A DNA stretch of 64,000 nucleotides from positions 1 through 64,000 of the forward strand of contig CAJMSX010000016.1 of assembly GCA_905216195.1 (NCBI GenBank). The letters run 5' to 3'. Below, one piece after another: positions 8,413 through 17,663 of the stretch; position 1 is the stretch's first letter, and every line of letters begins with the position of its first letter. The notes under the pieces are model-generated. The model was given only the letters and a program-made list of their open reading frames with translations, did no database searches and was not told the origin of the DNA. This DNA comes from an uncultured bacterium (lineage in GTDB: Bacteria > Bacteroidota > Bacteroidia > Bacteroidales > Marinifilaceae). A program made the translations under genes and the position numbers.

Positions 8413-11400
8413 CTATTCTTTATAAACCTCTTCTTTCTCTTTTTTCGTTTCGGAGGAAAGGTATGAGTATATAGCCGGAATCACAAAGAGGGAAAGGAAA
8501 GTGGCACAAATCATACCTCCTACTACGGCTATTCCCATAGCCACCCGGCTTTCAGCTCCGGCCCCCGTAGCTATAGCCATCGGAAGTATCCCCAAAACCG
8601 TAGAGAGGCTTGTCATTAAAATGGGGCGGAACCGTGCGACGGCCGCATGTTGTACTGCTTCCAGCTTCAATTCGCCCATCGCTTTTCTCTGATTGGCAAA
8701 TTCGACGATCAGAATCCCGTTTTTCGACACCAAACCGATCAACATAATAATTCCGATCTGGCTGAATATATTCATGGTCTGTTCGAAATACCAAAGTGAA
8801 ACCATAGCTCCGATTAATGCCAAAGGTACCGTAAGCATAATGATCAACGGATCTTTAAAACTTTCGAATTGAGCTGCCAGCACCAGGTAAATAAATATCA
8901 ACGCTAACACGAAAGCAAACATCAGACTGGAAGAACTTTCCACAAAATCTTTCGAGCTTCCTGAAAGTGTCGTTTTGAAATTGTCATCCAGCACCTCTTC
9001 CGCAATCCGGTCCATTTCCTCCAAACCTTGTGAAATGGTTTTCCTTTTGGCCAATCCCGCAGAAACCGTGGCTGCCACAAAGCGGTCGTAGCGATACAAT
9101 TGAGGAGGCATGGAACTTTCTGAAGTAACCACCAGATTATCCAAAGCGATCAGGTCTCCATTATTGTTCCGTACGTAAATATTTTGCAAATCGGAAGGCT
9201 TATTGCGGTTCTCCCGGTCCAACTGACTGAGTATCTGATACTGTTTTCCGTTCAAGATAAAATAGCCTACGCGTTGTTCGCTCATGCTCAATTGCAGGGT
9301 CTGAGCGATATTTTGCATAGATACTCCCATCACGGCAGCCTTATCCCTATCAATATTGATCGTAAGTTCCGGTTTCGTAAATTTCAAATTTAAATCGGCT
9401 ACTGAAAAGACCGGACTTTTGTTTACTTCATCCATAAAACGGGGTAGCACCCGTTTTAAATCTTCCAGGTTTTTAGCCTGAATCACATATTCTACCGGCA
9501 ATCCTCCCCTTCGTCCGCCGAAAGTCTGTTGCTGAGAGACCATCGTCCGGGCTCCCGTAAACTGCCGGACTTTCACCCCCAGCTCGTCTGCAATCTCCTG
9601 CTGGGTGCGGGTTCGCTCTTCCGGAGCCACCAGCCATAAATTCAAATTAGACCGGTTGGTATTTCCTCCTCCGATCATCTCGATAATTTTTTCCTGTTCG
9701 GGCACCTCTTTTTCCACATACGCGGACAATTCGGTCGCATAGCGGTTCATATATTCGAAAGTCGCACCTTCCGGAGCGGTAGAGGTAACCCGGATATTGG
9801 AACGATCCTCCAGAGGGGCCATTTCCGAAGGCGTCACGGACCACAACCAATAAATCAGCCCGCCTGCTATTATCAAAATAACAGGAGCCAAAAAACGCCA
9901 ACGCATAAACCCCATCAACCAGCGACGATAATGTTCGGTCAACCCGTTGAAAAAGGGTTCCGTCTTCCGGTAAAACCAGTTATCCGTCACATTACGTGTC
10001 AACAGCTTTGTCGAAATCATGGGAGTAAAAGTCAGGGCCACAAAAGAAGAAATAATGACCGCACCCGTAATAACGATACTGAACTCCCGGAAAAGCCTTC
10101 CCGTAGTTCCCTGTAAAAATACGATGGGAAAAAACACCGCTACCAAAGCCACCGTAGTCGCAATTACCGCAAAGAAAATCTCCTCGGACCCCTTGAAACC
10201 GGCTTCCCGGGGAGACATGCCCTGTTCGATTTTCGTATAGATATTTTCCATCACCACGATGGCGTCGTCTACCACCAAACCGATCGCCAGAACGACGGCC
10301 AGCAGAGTCAATATATTGATGGTAAACCCAGCGAGATACATAATAAAAAATGCACCGACGAGGGAAACCGGAATAGCCAGAACCGGAATCAAAGTCGTGC
10401 GCCAATTCCGGAGAAACAGGAAAATAATCAATACCACCAGTACAAACGCCTCCACAATGGTATTTTTCACCTCATCGATAGAATTCCGGATAAACACCGT
10501 ATTATCGAAAGCTATTCCCGCTTCCACATCTTCCGGCAAGTCCTTTTCCAAATCTTTCATTACCCCGTAAGCCCGGTCTACGATATCGATATAATTGGCC
10601 CCGGGCTGAGGAATAATCACACAGGTTACCATAGGAATCCCGTTTCTCTTCATGATAGAGCGGACATCTTCCGCGTCCACCTCGGCTATTCCGATATCCC
10701 GGAAACGGACCACTTTGTTATTATCTTCCCGAATCACCAGGTTATTGAAGTCATCGATGGTCATCAATCTCCCCAAGGTACGTATCGTCAGTTCTGTATT
10801 ATCCCCTTCTATCCGTCCGGAAGGCAACTCCACGTTTTCCCGGTTCACAGCGTCCCGCACATCCATCGGAGTAATCCGGTAGGCGGCCAGCAAAGCCGGA
10901 TCCATCCGCAAACGCACCGAATAGCGTTTTTCTCCCCAAATACTGACGCTGCTTACCCCCGAAATGGTCTGTAAACGCTCTTTATAATATTGCTCTGCAT
11001 ACAGGCTCAGGTCGATCAGCGAACGCCGGTCACTGCGAAGGGAAACTCCGAAAATCGGCTGAGCATCGGCATCCGCTTTCGTCACGGTCGGCGGATCGAC
11101 ATCCTTGGGCAAGCGACGCATAGCGCCCGAAACCTTATCCCGCACATCGTTCGCTGCAGTCTCCAGGTCCACCTCCAATTCAAATTCCACCATAATGTAA
11201 CTGCGACCGTCACGGCTGGTACTGGTCAGGGACCGGATACCGGGGATACCGTTAATAGCGGCTTCCAAAGGCTCCGTAATCTGAGTTTCAATTACATCCG
11301 CATTCGCCCCGGGGAAACTTGTCGACACAGAAATAATCGGAGGATCTACACTCGGATAATCCCTTACCCCCAAAAACACCAACCCGATGCACCCCACCAG

Positions 11401-11466
11401 CATCAGGATAATATTCATGACCGTGGCAAAAACCGGTCTTTTTATACATGTAGAGGATAAACTCAT
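8413..11466 (-). CDS. RND-family multidrug efflux transporter (AcrB/MexB-like)
   Basis: The 1017-residue inner-membrane proton antiporter starts SLSSTCIKRPVFATVMNIIL, the typical HAE1 opening. The paired aspartates of TM4 are visible in GLVVDDAIVVMENIY, and the second half repeats the fold (IMLIGLVSKNGILIVEFAN). The first periplasmic loop has YPSVDPPIISVSTSFPGA. It exports hydrophobic or amphiphilic drugs, detergents or bile salts with the adaptor and TolC partners flanking it. The substrate cannot be read from sequence. No dedicated TetR- or AraC-type regulator gene is nearby. The gap to the adaptor gene is 41 bp. Confidence 0.96.
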   Translation of the reverse strand: MSLSSTCIKRPVFATVMNIILMLVGCIGLVFLGVRDYPSVDPPIISVSTSFPGANADVIETQITEPLEAAINGIPGIRSLTSTSRDGRSYIMVEFELEVDLETAANDVRDKVSGAMRRLPKDVDPPTVTKADADAQPIFGVSLRSDRRSLIDLSLYAEQYYKERLQTISGVSSVSIWGEKRYSVRLRMDPALLAAYRITPMDVRDAVNRENVELPSGRIEGDNTELTIRTLGRLMTIDDFNNLVIREDNNKVVRFRDIGIAEVDAEDVRSIMKRNGIPMVTCVIIPQPGANYIDIVDRAYGVMKDLEKDLPEDVEAGIAFDNTVFIRNSIDEVKNTIVEAFVLVVLIIFLFLRNWRTTLIPVLAIPVSLVGAFFIMYLAGFTINILTLLAVVLAIGLVVDDAIVVMENIYTKIEQGMSPREAGFKGSEEIFFAVIATTVALVAVFFPIVFLQGTTGRLFREFSIVITGAVIISSFVALTFTPMISTKLLTRNVTDNWFYRKTEPFFNGLTEHYRRWLMGFMRWRFLAPVILIIAGGLIYWLWSVTPSEMAPLEDRSNIRVTSTAPEGATFEYMNRYATELSAYVEKEVPEQEKIIEMIGGGNTNRSNLNLWLVAPEERTRTQQEIADELGVKVRQFTGARTMVSQQQTFGGRRGGLPVEYVIQAKNLEDLKRVLPRFMDEVNKSPVFSVADLNLKFTKPELTINIDRDKAAVMGVSMQNIAQTLQLSMSEQRVGYFILNGKQYQILSQLDRENRNKPSDLQNIYVRNNNGDLIALDNLVVTSESSMPPQLYRYDRFVAATVSAGLAKRKTISQGLEEMDRIAEEVLDDNFKTTLSGSSKDFVESSSSLMFAFVLALIFIYLVLAAQFESFKDPLIIMLTVPLALIGAMVSLWYFEQTMNIFSQIGIIMLIGLVSKNGILIVEFANQRKAMGELKLEAVQHAAVARFRPILMTSLSTVLGILPMAIATGAGAESRVAMGIAVVGGMICATFLSLFVIPAIYSYLSSETKKEKEEVYKE

Positions 11467-11507
11467 CTTTTTCGTATTGCAAAATTACACCTAATACAAG
11501 CCGTTAT

Positions 11508-12590
11508 TTATTTAACGGGAACGAGGGTTACGGAAACCGCCATCCCTTCCCGGAGTTGCATTAATCCGCCCGTCAGTACCGTATCTCCGGTCTGAATACC
11601 GGAGACCACTTCTACCTTTTTTTCATCCCGGCTTTCAGTTTCCACCGGTACGCTTGTCGCTTTTCCGTTTTTTACCACCCACATTCTTTTCCCTTCCATT
11701 TCGGGAACCACTGCTTCTGTGGGCACACCGATATACCTGTTTTTTCCCCCGGTAATAAGGCTTCCCTTGGCAAACATACCGGGCATCAGCTCTCCATTCC
11801 GGTTTTCGAAACGGGCCCGCAACAAAATCATCCGGGTATTGACATCGATCAAAGGATCGACAGCATACACCCGCGCCTGATATACTTTATCGTTTCCGGT
11901 CGTACGGAAAGAAACCACCTGACCTTTCAAATTCCGGTCGGCATACCTTTCCGGTATAGAAAATTCATATTTTAAAACCGAATTATCTACGATACTGGTA
12001 ATCTTGGAACTCGGTTGGACATAGCTTCCTTCGCTGACATACCGGAATCCCATCACTCCGTCAAAAGGAGCCCGGATTTCCGTCCGGCTGATCTTCACTT
12101 TCAATAACTCGATATCGGCTTCCAACACGTTATAATCGGTCTGTAACTGGTCAAAAGCCTCCCGGCTGATGGATTCCCGTTTCAACAAAATCCGTTGACG
12201 TTCCAGTTTCTCGCTCAACAATTTCCGTTGAAATTCGGCCCGGCTCAACTGGGCCTGCAAATCGGCATCGTCTACCTTCAACAATAAATCCCCCTTTTTA
12301 ACCTGACTTCCTTCTTCAAAATAAATAAAACGGACTTTGCCGACAATTTCAGCAACCAAATCCACTTCTTCATTCGCCAACAAAGTTCCCACTGCCGAAA
12401 TCCCGTTGGTAGCAACCGAATACTCGGCTACGATTCCCGTTACCGGAAGAGCGCCGCGGTTAGTGGCCTTTCCGGGAGGAGCTACCGTTTCCGGTTTCAC
12501 GGAAAACCAACCCAAACGAGGTATCACGATAATACCGACCACCACAAGCAAAATGACTGCTATCAAACCGATCCTTACAATTTTACTCAT
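11508..12590 (-). CDS. RND efflux periplasmic adaptor subunit (AcrA/MexA-like)
   Basis: The 360-residue protein bridges the RND pump and the TolC channel. An N-terminal membrane anchor (about 5-25) precedes a lipoyl/barrel-sandwich half-motif (VDLVAEIVGKVRFIYFEEGSQVKKGD), an alpha-hairpin (about 110-155), the second lipoyl half (EIRAPFDGVMG), and a beta-barrel and membrane-proximal domain to the C-terminus. It is the first gene of the adaptor-pump-TolC operon. A terminator hairpin lies between its start and the upstream corA gene, so it probably has its own promoter, which I could not place with confidence. Confidence 0.95.
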   Translation of the reverse strand: MSKIVRIGLIAVILLVVVGIIVIPRLGWFSVKPETVAPPGKATNRGALPVTGIVAEYSVATNGISAVGTLLANEEVDLVAEIVGKVRFIYFEEGSQVKKGDLLLKVDDADLQAQLSRAEFQRKLLSEKLERQRILLKRESISREAFDQLQTDYNVLEADIELLKVKISRTEIRAPFDGVMGFRYVSEGSYVQPSSKITSIVDNSVLKYEFSIPERYADRNLKGQVVSFRTTGNDKVYQARVYAVDPLIDVNTRMILLRARFENRNGELMPGMFAKGSLITGGKNRYIGVPTEAVVPEMEGKRMWVVKNGKATSVPVETESRDEKKVEVVSGIQTGDTVLTGGLMQLREGMAVSVTLVPVK

Positions 12591-12625
12591 ATTTTATCAG
12601 TTATTTAGATTTATCACCCGGTAAT

Positions 12626-12659
12626 AAAAAACAGAGAAAACAAAACTTTTCTCCGTTTT
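12626..12659 (-). terminator. Terminator after corA, in the leader of the efflux operon
   Basis: A 13-bp A/T-flanked stem (12628-12640 with 12647-12659, 6-nt loop, one G-U pair) ends in a U-rich strand on minus. It would stop corA transcription about 36 bp before the adaptor gene. If the efflux promoter lies upstream of it, for example near the imperfect CAAAAGTT (12692-12699), it could act as an attenuator. Confidence 0.65.
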
Positions 12660-12730
12660 CCAGCCTACTGCTGTTTGACTTGCAATTAACACAAAAGTTT
12701 ATCGTCTCTTTGTTAATGTTATATTAAAAA

Positions 12731-13675
12731 TTAAAACCACCGACGTTTTTTTAACACCCAAAAAGCGAATGCCGATAAAATAACGGAAATTGCCGCAATG
12801 ATGATAAAACCGAAAGTATTCTCCGACAGGGCATTCGGAACGTTCATCCCATAAAAACTGGCAATCAAAGTAGGAATCATTAAAATGATGGAAATACACG
12901 TCATCCGTTTCATAATCACGTTCAGATTATTGGAGATCACCGAAGCATAGGCATCCATCGTTCCGCTGAGAATATCGCTGTAAATACGGGCCGAATCCAA
13001 AGCCTGACGCAGTTCGATTTCCACATCTTCCACCAGGTCTTCGTCGAAATATTTTCGTTGGGATTTCAGATTTTTCAACTTAATCAGCAGATTGTCGTTT
13101 CCCCGCATGGAGGTATTGAAAAGTACCAGTGACTTCTCTATTTTCAGTAAACGTTGCAATTCCTCGTTCTGAATGGACTTCTCCAGTTCTATTTCCACCA
13201 AACGGCTTTGATTGTTGATTTGTTTCAGGTATTTCAGATACCAGACGGAAGAAGATAAAAACAATCGGAAGAGCAAATCCCAGTTCCCTTCCAGACACAG
13301 CCGTTTCCGATTGGCATAACGGATAAAATCCGGCAACATATCGGTACTGTAGTGACATACCGTAACGAAATAATGTTCCTTCATAATAAAGCCCAGGGGC
13401 ACGGTAATATAAGGTATATCGTTTCCTTTATTCCGATAAGGGATACGCAATATAATCAACGTCCACCCGTCTTCGTCTTCTATTCGCGGGCGTTCGTCGG
13501 CATCTTCGATATCCGATAAAAAAGAATCGGGGACTCCCAGATCGTCGATGAGGTAATTGACATCTGCGGGGACAGGTTCTTCAACATAAATCCAGCAATC
13601 GGCTTGCCATACTTTTTTCTCCGAAAAGCCCTGGTCGCACCATAGGAATTTTCTCATAAGTGACCCTCCATACAT
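12731..13675 (-). CDS. corA: CorA-family divalent cation (Mg2+/Co2+) transporter
   Basis: The 314-residue protein has the CorA layout: a large N-terminal cytoplasmic alpha/beta funnel, a long stalk helix (about 200-250), then two C-terminal membrane helices. The signature YGMN lies at the end of TM1 (ASFYGMNVPNALSE) and is the selectivity filter of the pentameric channel. TM2 is followed by a short basic tail (KKRRWF). It transports Mg2+ and sometimes Co2+ or Ni2+; some relatives (ZntB) move Zn2+, but the GMN context fits CorA. Confidence 0.93.
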   Translation of the reverse strand: MYGGSLMRKFLWCDQGFSEKKVWQADCWIYVEEPVPADVNYLIDDLGVPDSFLSDIEDADERPRIEDEDGWTLIILRIPYRNKGNDIPYITVPLGFIMKEHYFVTVCHYSTDMLPDFIRYANRKRLCLEGNWDLLFRLFLSSSVWYLKYLKQINNQSRLVEIELEKSIQNEELQRLLKIEKSLVLFNTSMRGNDNLLIKLKNLKSQRKYFDEDLVEDVEIELRQALDSARIYSDILSGTMDAYASVISNNLNVIMKRMTCISIILMIPTLIASFYGMNVPNALSENTFGFIIIAAISVILSAFAFWVLKKRRWF

Positions 13676-13763
13676 TTAGGAACAAAGGTTCACGAGAAAA
13701 CCCTTGCTCCGGTTAATACTGTTGATGATAATCGTCCATAAAACTGAATGAATTTTAATGCTG

Positions 13764-13771
13764 CAAAAATA
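13764..13771 (-). promoter_or_regulatory. -7 box upstream of corA
   Basis: Minus-strand TATTTTTG is a perfect TAnnTTTG box with a leader of roughly 85 nt to the start codon at 13675. No convincing -33 element was found. Confidence 0.4.
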
Positions 13772-13841
13772 ACTTTTTTACTGGAAACGGAATAAAAAAA
13801 ATAAAACAAAACTTCCTTGTATGCCCCTATTTTACTGTTTT

Positions 13842-14906
13842 TCAAAAACCTAAAACCTTATCCTCCGCTCTCTCGGTGCGATTTAAATCCAGATAAACCG
13901 GCAAATGATCGCTGTAACCGCCGTGGTACCGCGGTCCGAGATAGGTTCTAAAGGGTTTGTATCCGTAAAACGTCTTATCTTCTTCCAACAAAAAAGGAGC
14001 CGAGAAAGGGACCGAGCGCTTGACGGCCCGATAGGCATGCCTGCCGTTTAATAAGGCCCCCGATACTATGATCTGGTCTATGGTTTGCCATTTACCCTTG
14101 TATTTATAACTTCCGTAATCTTTATGCAGCAAATAATAAGCTGTATTGTACAAGACCGTATCCACCGGTTCGTCGGTATCCGAACCCCGGGTGCCCAGGA
14201 CGGCCGTTTGAGCCTTTCGGTCGGCTTTCCCGTTCAAATCCCCCATGATCAGAATGGCCGCCCGGGGCTGAGCCGCTTGAATAGAACGAACATATCGTTT
14301 CACGACAGAAGCAGCTCTTTCCCTTCTCCATTCACTCTCCGCTTCCCCTCCGGTCATAGAAGGGAAATGACAGACAAAGACGTGAAGCGTATCCCGCTTA
14401 TCCAATATTCCCCGGGCATACAGGATATCCCGGGTAGAAAAATCCGCCTCTTCTTCCAGAACAACCGGCAGAAAATCTTCTTCGAGAAGGTAAAAACGCT
14501 CCGGCTTATATAATAAGGCCACGTCTATACCCCGTTTATCGGGAGAATCCCGATGGACGATGGAGTAATTCGCATCGGCCAGAGAAGTTTTACCCGTCAA
14601 ATCGGACAGCACCTTCCGGTTTTCCACCTCACACAAACCTACCAACACCGGCCACTGGCCTTCACCCACCGCCTGTATGGCCGTTGCCAGTTTCAGAAGC
14701 TTATCGGTATATTTCGCTGTATTCCAATGTTGTTTTCCGAAAGGAGTAAAATCATCGTCCCAGGTCAGGGGATCGTTCTCGGTATCGAACAGATTTTCCA
14801 CATTATAAAAAACCAGACGGCAAGCCGATTGTCCGTATCCTCTTCCTCCCTCCGACAGCAACCAGAAAAACAAAAGAATCGTTACAAATTTCATCATATG
14901 TTCCAA
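13842..14906 (-). CDS. Secreted endonuclease/exonuclease/phosphatase family protein
   Basis: The 354-residue protein has an N-terminal signal peptide (about 1-25) and the EEP fold shared by DNase I, exonuclease III and phosphoesterases. Family signatures visible are FYNVENLFDTENDP (metal site), GLCEVEN (catalytic Glu), ILIMGDLNGKAD (Asp/Asn pair) and the terminal YSDHLPVYLDL (Asp-His). It should hydrolyse phosphodiester or phosphomonoester bonds outside the cytoplasm; substrate unknown. Its start overlaps the 3' end of the thioredoxin-like gene by 13 bp, indicating cotranscription as the last gene of the 19.7-13.8 kb operon. Confidence 0.9.
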   Translation of the reverse strand: MEHMMKFVTILLFFWLLSEGGRGYGQSACRLVFYNVENLFDTENDPLTWDDDFTPFGKQHWNTAKYTDKLLKLATAIQAVGEGQWPVLVGLCEVENRKVLSDLTGKTSLADANYSIVHRDSPDKRGIDVALLYKPERFYLLEEDFLPVVLEEEADFSTRDILYARGILDKRDTLHVFVCHFPSMTGGEAESEWRRERAASVVKRYVRSIQAAQPRAAILIMGDLNGKADRKAQTAVLGTRGSDTDEPVDTVLYNTAYYLLHKDYGSYKYKGKWQTIDQIIVSGALLNGRHAYRAVKRSVPFSAPFLLEEDKTFYGYKPFRTYLGPRYHGGYSDHLPVYLDLNRTERAEDKVLGF

Positions 14907-15913
14907 AAAACTTCGCGGGATTTAACTTCTACAAAATCTCCCCAACTCATACTTTTATACTGGTCACTTCCTAAAAAGTCCAGCACCATGGCTCCTCTTT
15001 CCCGATCCAGGTAAAAATACAAATGTTCCATCAGTTTCCCCTGTTCATCGAATATATAGATACTCGGCACCCGTATAATCTTATCACTCAGAGCGATGGC
15101 CAGTTGGTGCAAATGATTGTTTTCCTTTCCTGCATTAATAAAACGATGTTTTAAAAAAGGAATGGTATCCTGTGACTGCACGTCCAGACGGAGACAATAA
15201 AAATATTTACCGGCCAAAGCGGAAAAAACAGAATCGTTAAATACGACTTTCTCCATAATTTTAGCAGAATTATTCCAGGGGGCCGTCAGATAAAGCAATA
15301 TCTTTTTGCTTTTATTTTTTCTCAAATTTTCCAACTGTCCGAACGGCACCCACGGGAAACCTGCTTTTCTCTCCGAAGCAGACGCCATCGTCCGGTGAAA
15401 AGCCTGCTCAAAGTCATTTACAAATACCGGTACGGGTGTTGTGGAATAAACATTTTCTGCAAAATAAATGAGGAAAGCTTCCATTTTCGCTACCTCTAAA
15501 AAACCGGGCACTACAAGGTCGATATGCTCTTTATCGTATAGAAAAGCCGTCGCCGGATAAACCGGTTGCCCTTTCAGTAATTCGCTCATCAACCCGCAAA
15601 CCGTACGGCCGTTTTTTTTCAAAGGAGGATAAATTTTTCCCCGGAAAAACAGAGTATCTGCCGATTCAGCATTTATTCTCACGGGATAAAAATAATGGTT
15701 GACAAAAGAAATGACTACCGGATCCACATACGTAATTTGTTGCATTCGCTCACAGGATGCGTCCCCCGGCAGATAGAAATCGATCAGATACGGGCGGGAA
15801 GATTCCCCACATTTTTTCTCCGCCTCGCTCAACGTCAGCCAACCGATTTTTTCCTCCTGTGCACAAGCAAAAGAAGAAACCAATAAAAACAGAAAAACCA
15901 GTTTATTTTTCAT
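14894..15913 (-). CDS. Periplasmic thioredoxin-fold protein with degenerate active sites
   Basis: The 339-residue protein begins with a signal peptide ending in CAQEE. Two thioredoxin-like segments can be seen: about 40-150 (YLIDFYLPGDASCERMQQI) and about 200-320 (KILLYLTAPWNNSAKIMEKV). Both positions that would hold CxxC lack it: the first keeps a single Cys (DASC) and the second has none (WNNS). It is thus unlikely to be a disulfide oxidoreductase and may bind or chaperone thiol proteins. It overlaps the AhpD-like gene upstream (11 bp) and the EEP gene downstream (13 bp). Confidence 0.72.
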   Translation of the reverse strand: MKNKLVFLFLLVSSFACAQEEKIGWLTLSEAEKKCGESSRPYLIDFYLPGDASCERMQQITYVDPVVISFVNHYFYPVRINAESADTLFFRGKIYPPLKKNGRTVCGLMSELLKGQPVYPATAFLYDKEHIDLVVPGFLEVAKMEAFLIYFAENVYSTTPVPVFVNDFEQAFHRTMASASERKAGFPWVPFGQLENLRKNKSKKILLYLTAPWNNSAKIMEKVVFNDSVFSALAGKYFYCLRLDVQSQDTIPFLKHRFINAGKENNHLHQLAIALSDKIIRVPSIYIFDEQGKLMEHLYFYLDRERGAMVLDFLGSDQYKSMSWGDFVEVKSREVFWNI

Positions 15914-16259
15914 TTTCCTCTTCCTGTAAAGCTTCCCAATACTCTACGGCTCTGCGGGTGTGGGGAATGACAATCGTACCTCCCACCAGATTGGCTACGG
16001 AAAATACTTCAAACAACTCTTCGGTCGTTACGCCCAGTTCATGGCATTTTTCCAAATGATATTTGATGCAATCGTCGCAACGCAATACCATGGAAGTAGC
16101 CAATCCCAGCATTTCTTTCACCCGGGCCGATAAGGCCCCGTCCAGGTAGGTGTTCGTATCTATGTTGTAAATCCGTTTGATTACTTTATTATCGGCAGCC
16201 AGAATCTTTTCATTCATCTTCTCCCGGTATTCCCGGAACTGTTTCACCTTTTCGTTCAT
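15903..16259 (-). CDS. Carboxymuconolactone decarboxylase/AhpD-like protein
   Basis: The 118-residue all-helical protein carries the CxxC-x3-H signature of the AhpD/CMD family in RCDDCIKYHLEKC. In AhpD this redox pair reduces peroxiredoxin or accepts electrons from a lipoyl protein. CMD enzymes proper lack it, so an alkylhydroperoxidase-like or general thiol redox function is likelier than decarboxylation. It overlaps the following thioredoxin-like gene by 11 bp and follows rseP by 26 bp. Single-domain length is normal. Confidence 0.88.
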   Translation of the reverse strand: MNEKVKQFREYREKMNEKILAADNKVIKRIYNIDTNTYLDGALSARVKEMLGLATSMVLRCDDCIKYHLEKCHELGVTTEELFEVFSVANLVGGTIVIPHTRRAVEYWEALQEEENEK

Positions 16260-16285
16260 CTTTCTCTCTATATTTTAATTCTCAT

Positions 16286-17629
16286 TTATCCGAAAAACCG
16301 CACAATATCATTTACATTGGCCAACACAAAAAGTCCCAGTAAAATAGCCATACCGGTCAATTGCGCATATTCCATAAACTTTTCGCTGGGCTTCCGGCGC
16401 GTGATCATTTCGTAAACGATAAACAAAGCATGCCCGCCATCCAAAGCCGGAATCGGCAAAACGTTCACTACCGCCAGCATAATAGAAATAAATGCCGTCA
16501 GCTCCCAGAAGATCTGCCAATCCCAAACTCCGGGAAACACACTGCCGATCATTAACACTCCTCCCACCGATTTATAAGCCTCCACCTGAGGAGAAAATAT
16601 GAGCTTCAATTGTTTAAGATAAGAAGTCAGGGTTTCAGCTCCCTTCTTCAGTCCGGCAGGAATAGCCTCCCAAAACGAATATTCCCGCGTAGCGAATTCC
16701 AGTCGTTCGGTCGAACCGAAATAAATTCCCATTTTCCCATCGCTAGTCAGGTCGAAACCGATATCCAGGGTATCTTTCCCCCTCAGCACCCGGGCATTCA
16801 CTTTTCTTCCTTCTTCCGATTTCAGTAAATCCGTCAATTCATCGTAATAGGTGAATTTTTTCCCGTTTACAGCAATAATTTTATCCCCTTTGCGGATTCC
16901 GGCATCGTATGCCGGAGAATAATCTGCGAAATCTCCCACAAATATACTGTCCATCAGCTGCCGGGGCACCAGAAAACTACGGGCTTTAAAATTCTTGGAA
17001 GAAACGGCCAAAAGGTCTGCGACAAAAGTATCAGGTATGCGGAGATTCATCGTTTTTCCGTCCCGTACCACCTGAATCGTCTTGGGATTATTCAACAGCA
17101 TATCCGGGATGATATCGGTGAATTTTTCCACTTTTACACTGTCCAGAGAAACTACAATATCTCCGTTTTTCATCCCGATAGGAGCAAAAACCGCGTCACA
17201 TACCACTCCGTTCTTCACATTCTCCGCGGGTAAATACGTTTCTCCCCAGGTATATAAAGTCAGGATAAAAATCAGGAAAGCCAGCACCACATTCACCATC
17301 ACCCCTCCCAGCATAATCAATAAGCGCTGCCAGGCCGGTTTAGAACGGAACTCCCAGGGTTGGGCAGGTTTCTTCATTTGTTCCGTATCCATAGACTCAT
17401 CTATCATTCCCGCAATCTTTACATAACCGCCCAAAGGCAACCAGCCCATCCCGTATTCCGTTTCTCCTTTTTTAAATTTAAACAAAGAAAACCAGGGATT
17501 AAAAAACATATAAAATTTTTCCACCCGGGCCTTGAATAACTTAGCAAACAAGAAATGTCCGAATTCGTGAAACAGAACCAGAATAGAAAGACTTAAAACC
17601 AGTTGTATGACTTTTATAAATATATCCAT
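16286..17629 (-). CDS. rseP: RIP metalloprotease RseP (site-2 protease)
   Basis: This 447-residue inner-membrane zinc protease cuts transmembrane helices, classically anti-sigma factors and signal peptide remnants. The zinc motif H21-E22-F-G-H25 lies in TM1 (LVLFHEFGHFLFAKLF). A GGYVKIAGM loop follows. The periplasmic region contains two PDZ-like parts (GMKNGDIVVSLDSV and GIRKGDKIIAVNGKKF), and the third zinc ligand is in LPIPALDGGHALF near the C-terminus. The dxr-rseP pairing is widely conserved. It ends with two further membrane helices. Confidence 0.96.
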   Translation of the reverse strand: MDIFIKVIQLVLSLSILVLFHEFGHFLFAKLFKARVEKFYMFFNPWFSLFKFKKGETEYGMGWLPLGGYVKIAGMIDESMDTEQMKKPAQPWEFRSKPAWQRLLIMLGGVMVNVVLAFLIFILTLYTWGETYLPAENVKNGVVCDAVFAPIGMKNGDIVVSLDSVKVEKFTDIIPDMLLNNPKTIQVVRDGKTMNLRIPDTFVADLLAVSSKNFKARSFLVPRQLMDSIFVGDFADYSPAYDAGIRKGDKIIAVNGKKFTYYDELTDLLKSEEGRKVNARVLRGKDTLDIGFDLTSDGKMGIYFGSTERLEFATREYSFWEAIPAGLKKGAETLTSYLKQLKLIFSPQVEAYKSVGGVLMIGSVFPGVWDWQIFWELTAFISIMLAVVNVLPIPALDGGHALFIVYEMITRRKPSEKFMEYAQLTGMAILLGLFVLANVNDIVRFFG

Positions 17630-17663
17630 ATTACTTTTAATTTAACCTGTTATCAACCCCTTC

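Noticed and set aside
7677..8474. A 265-codon open frame antisense to the TolC-family gene
   Set aside because: It overlaps a clear efflux gene, spans its end into the pump gene and shows His/Arg-rich shadow composition.
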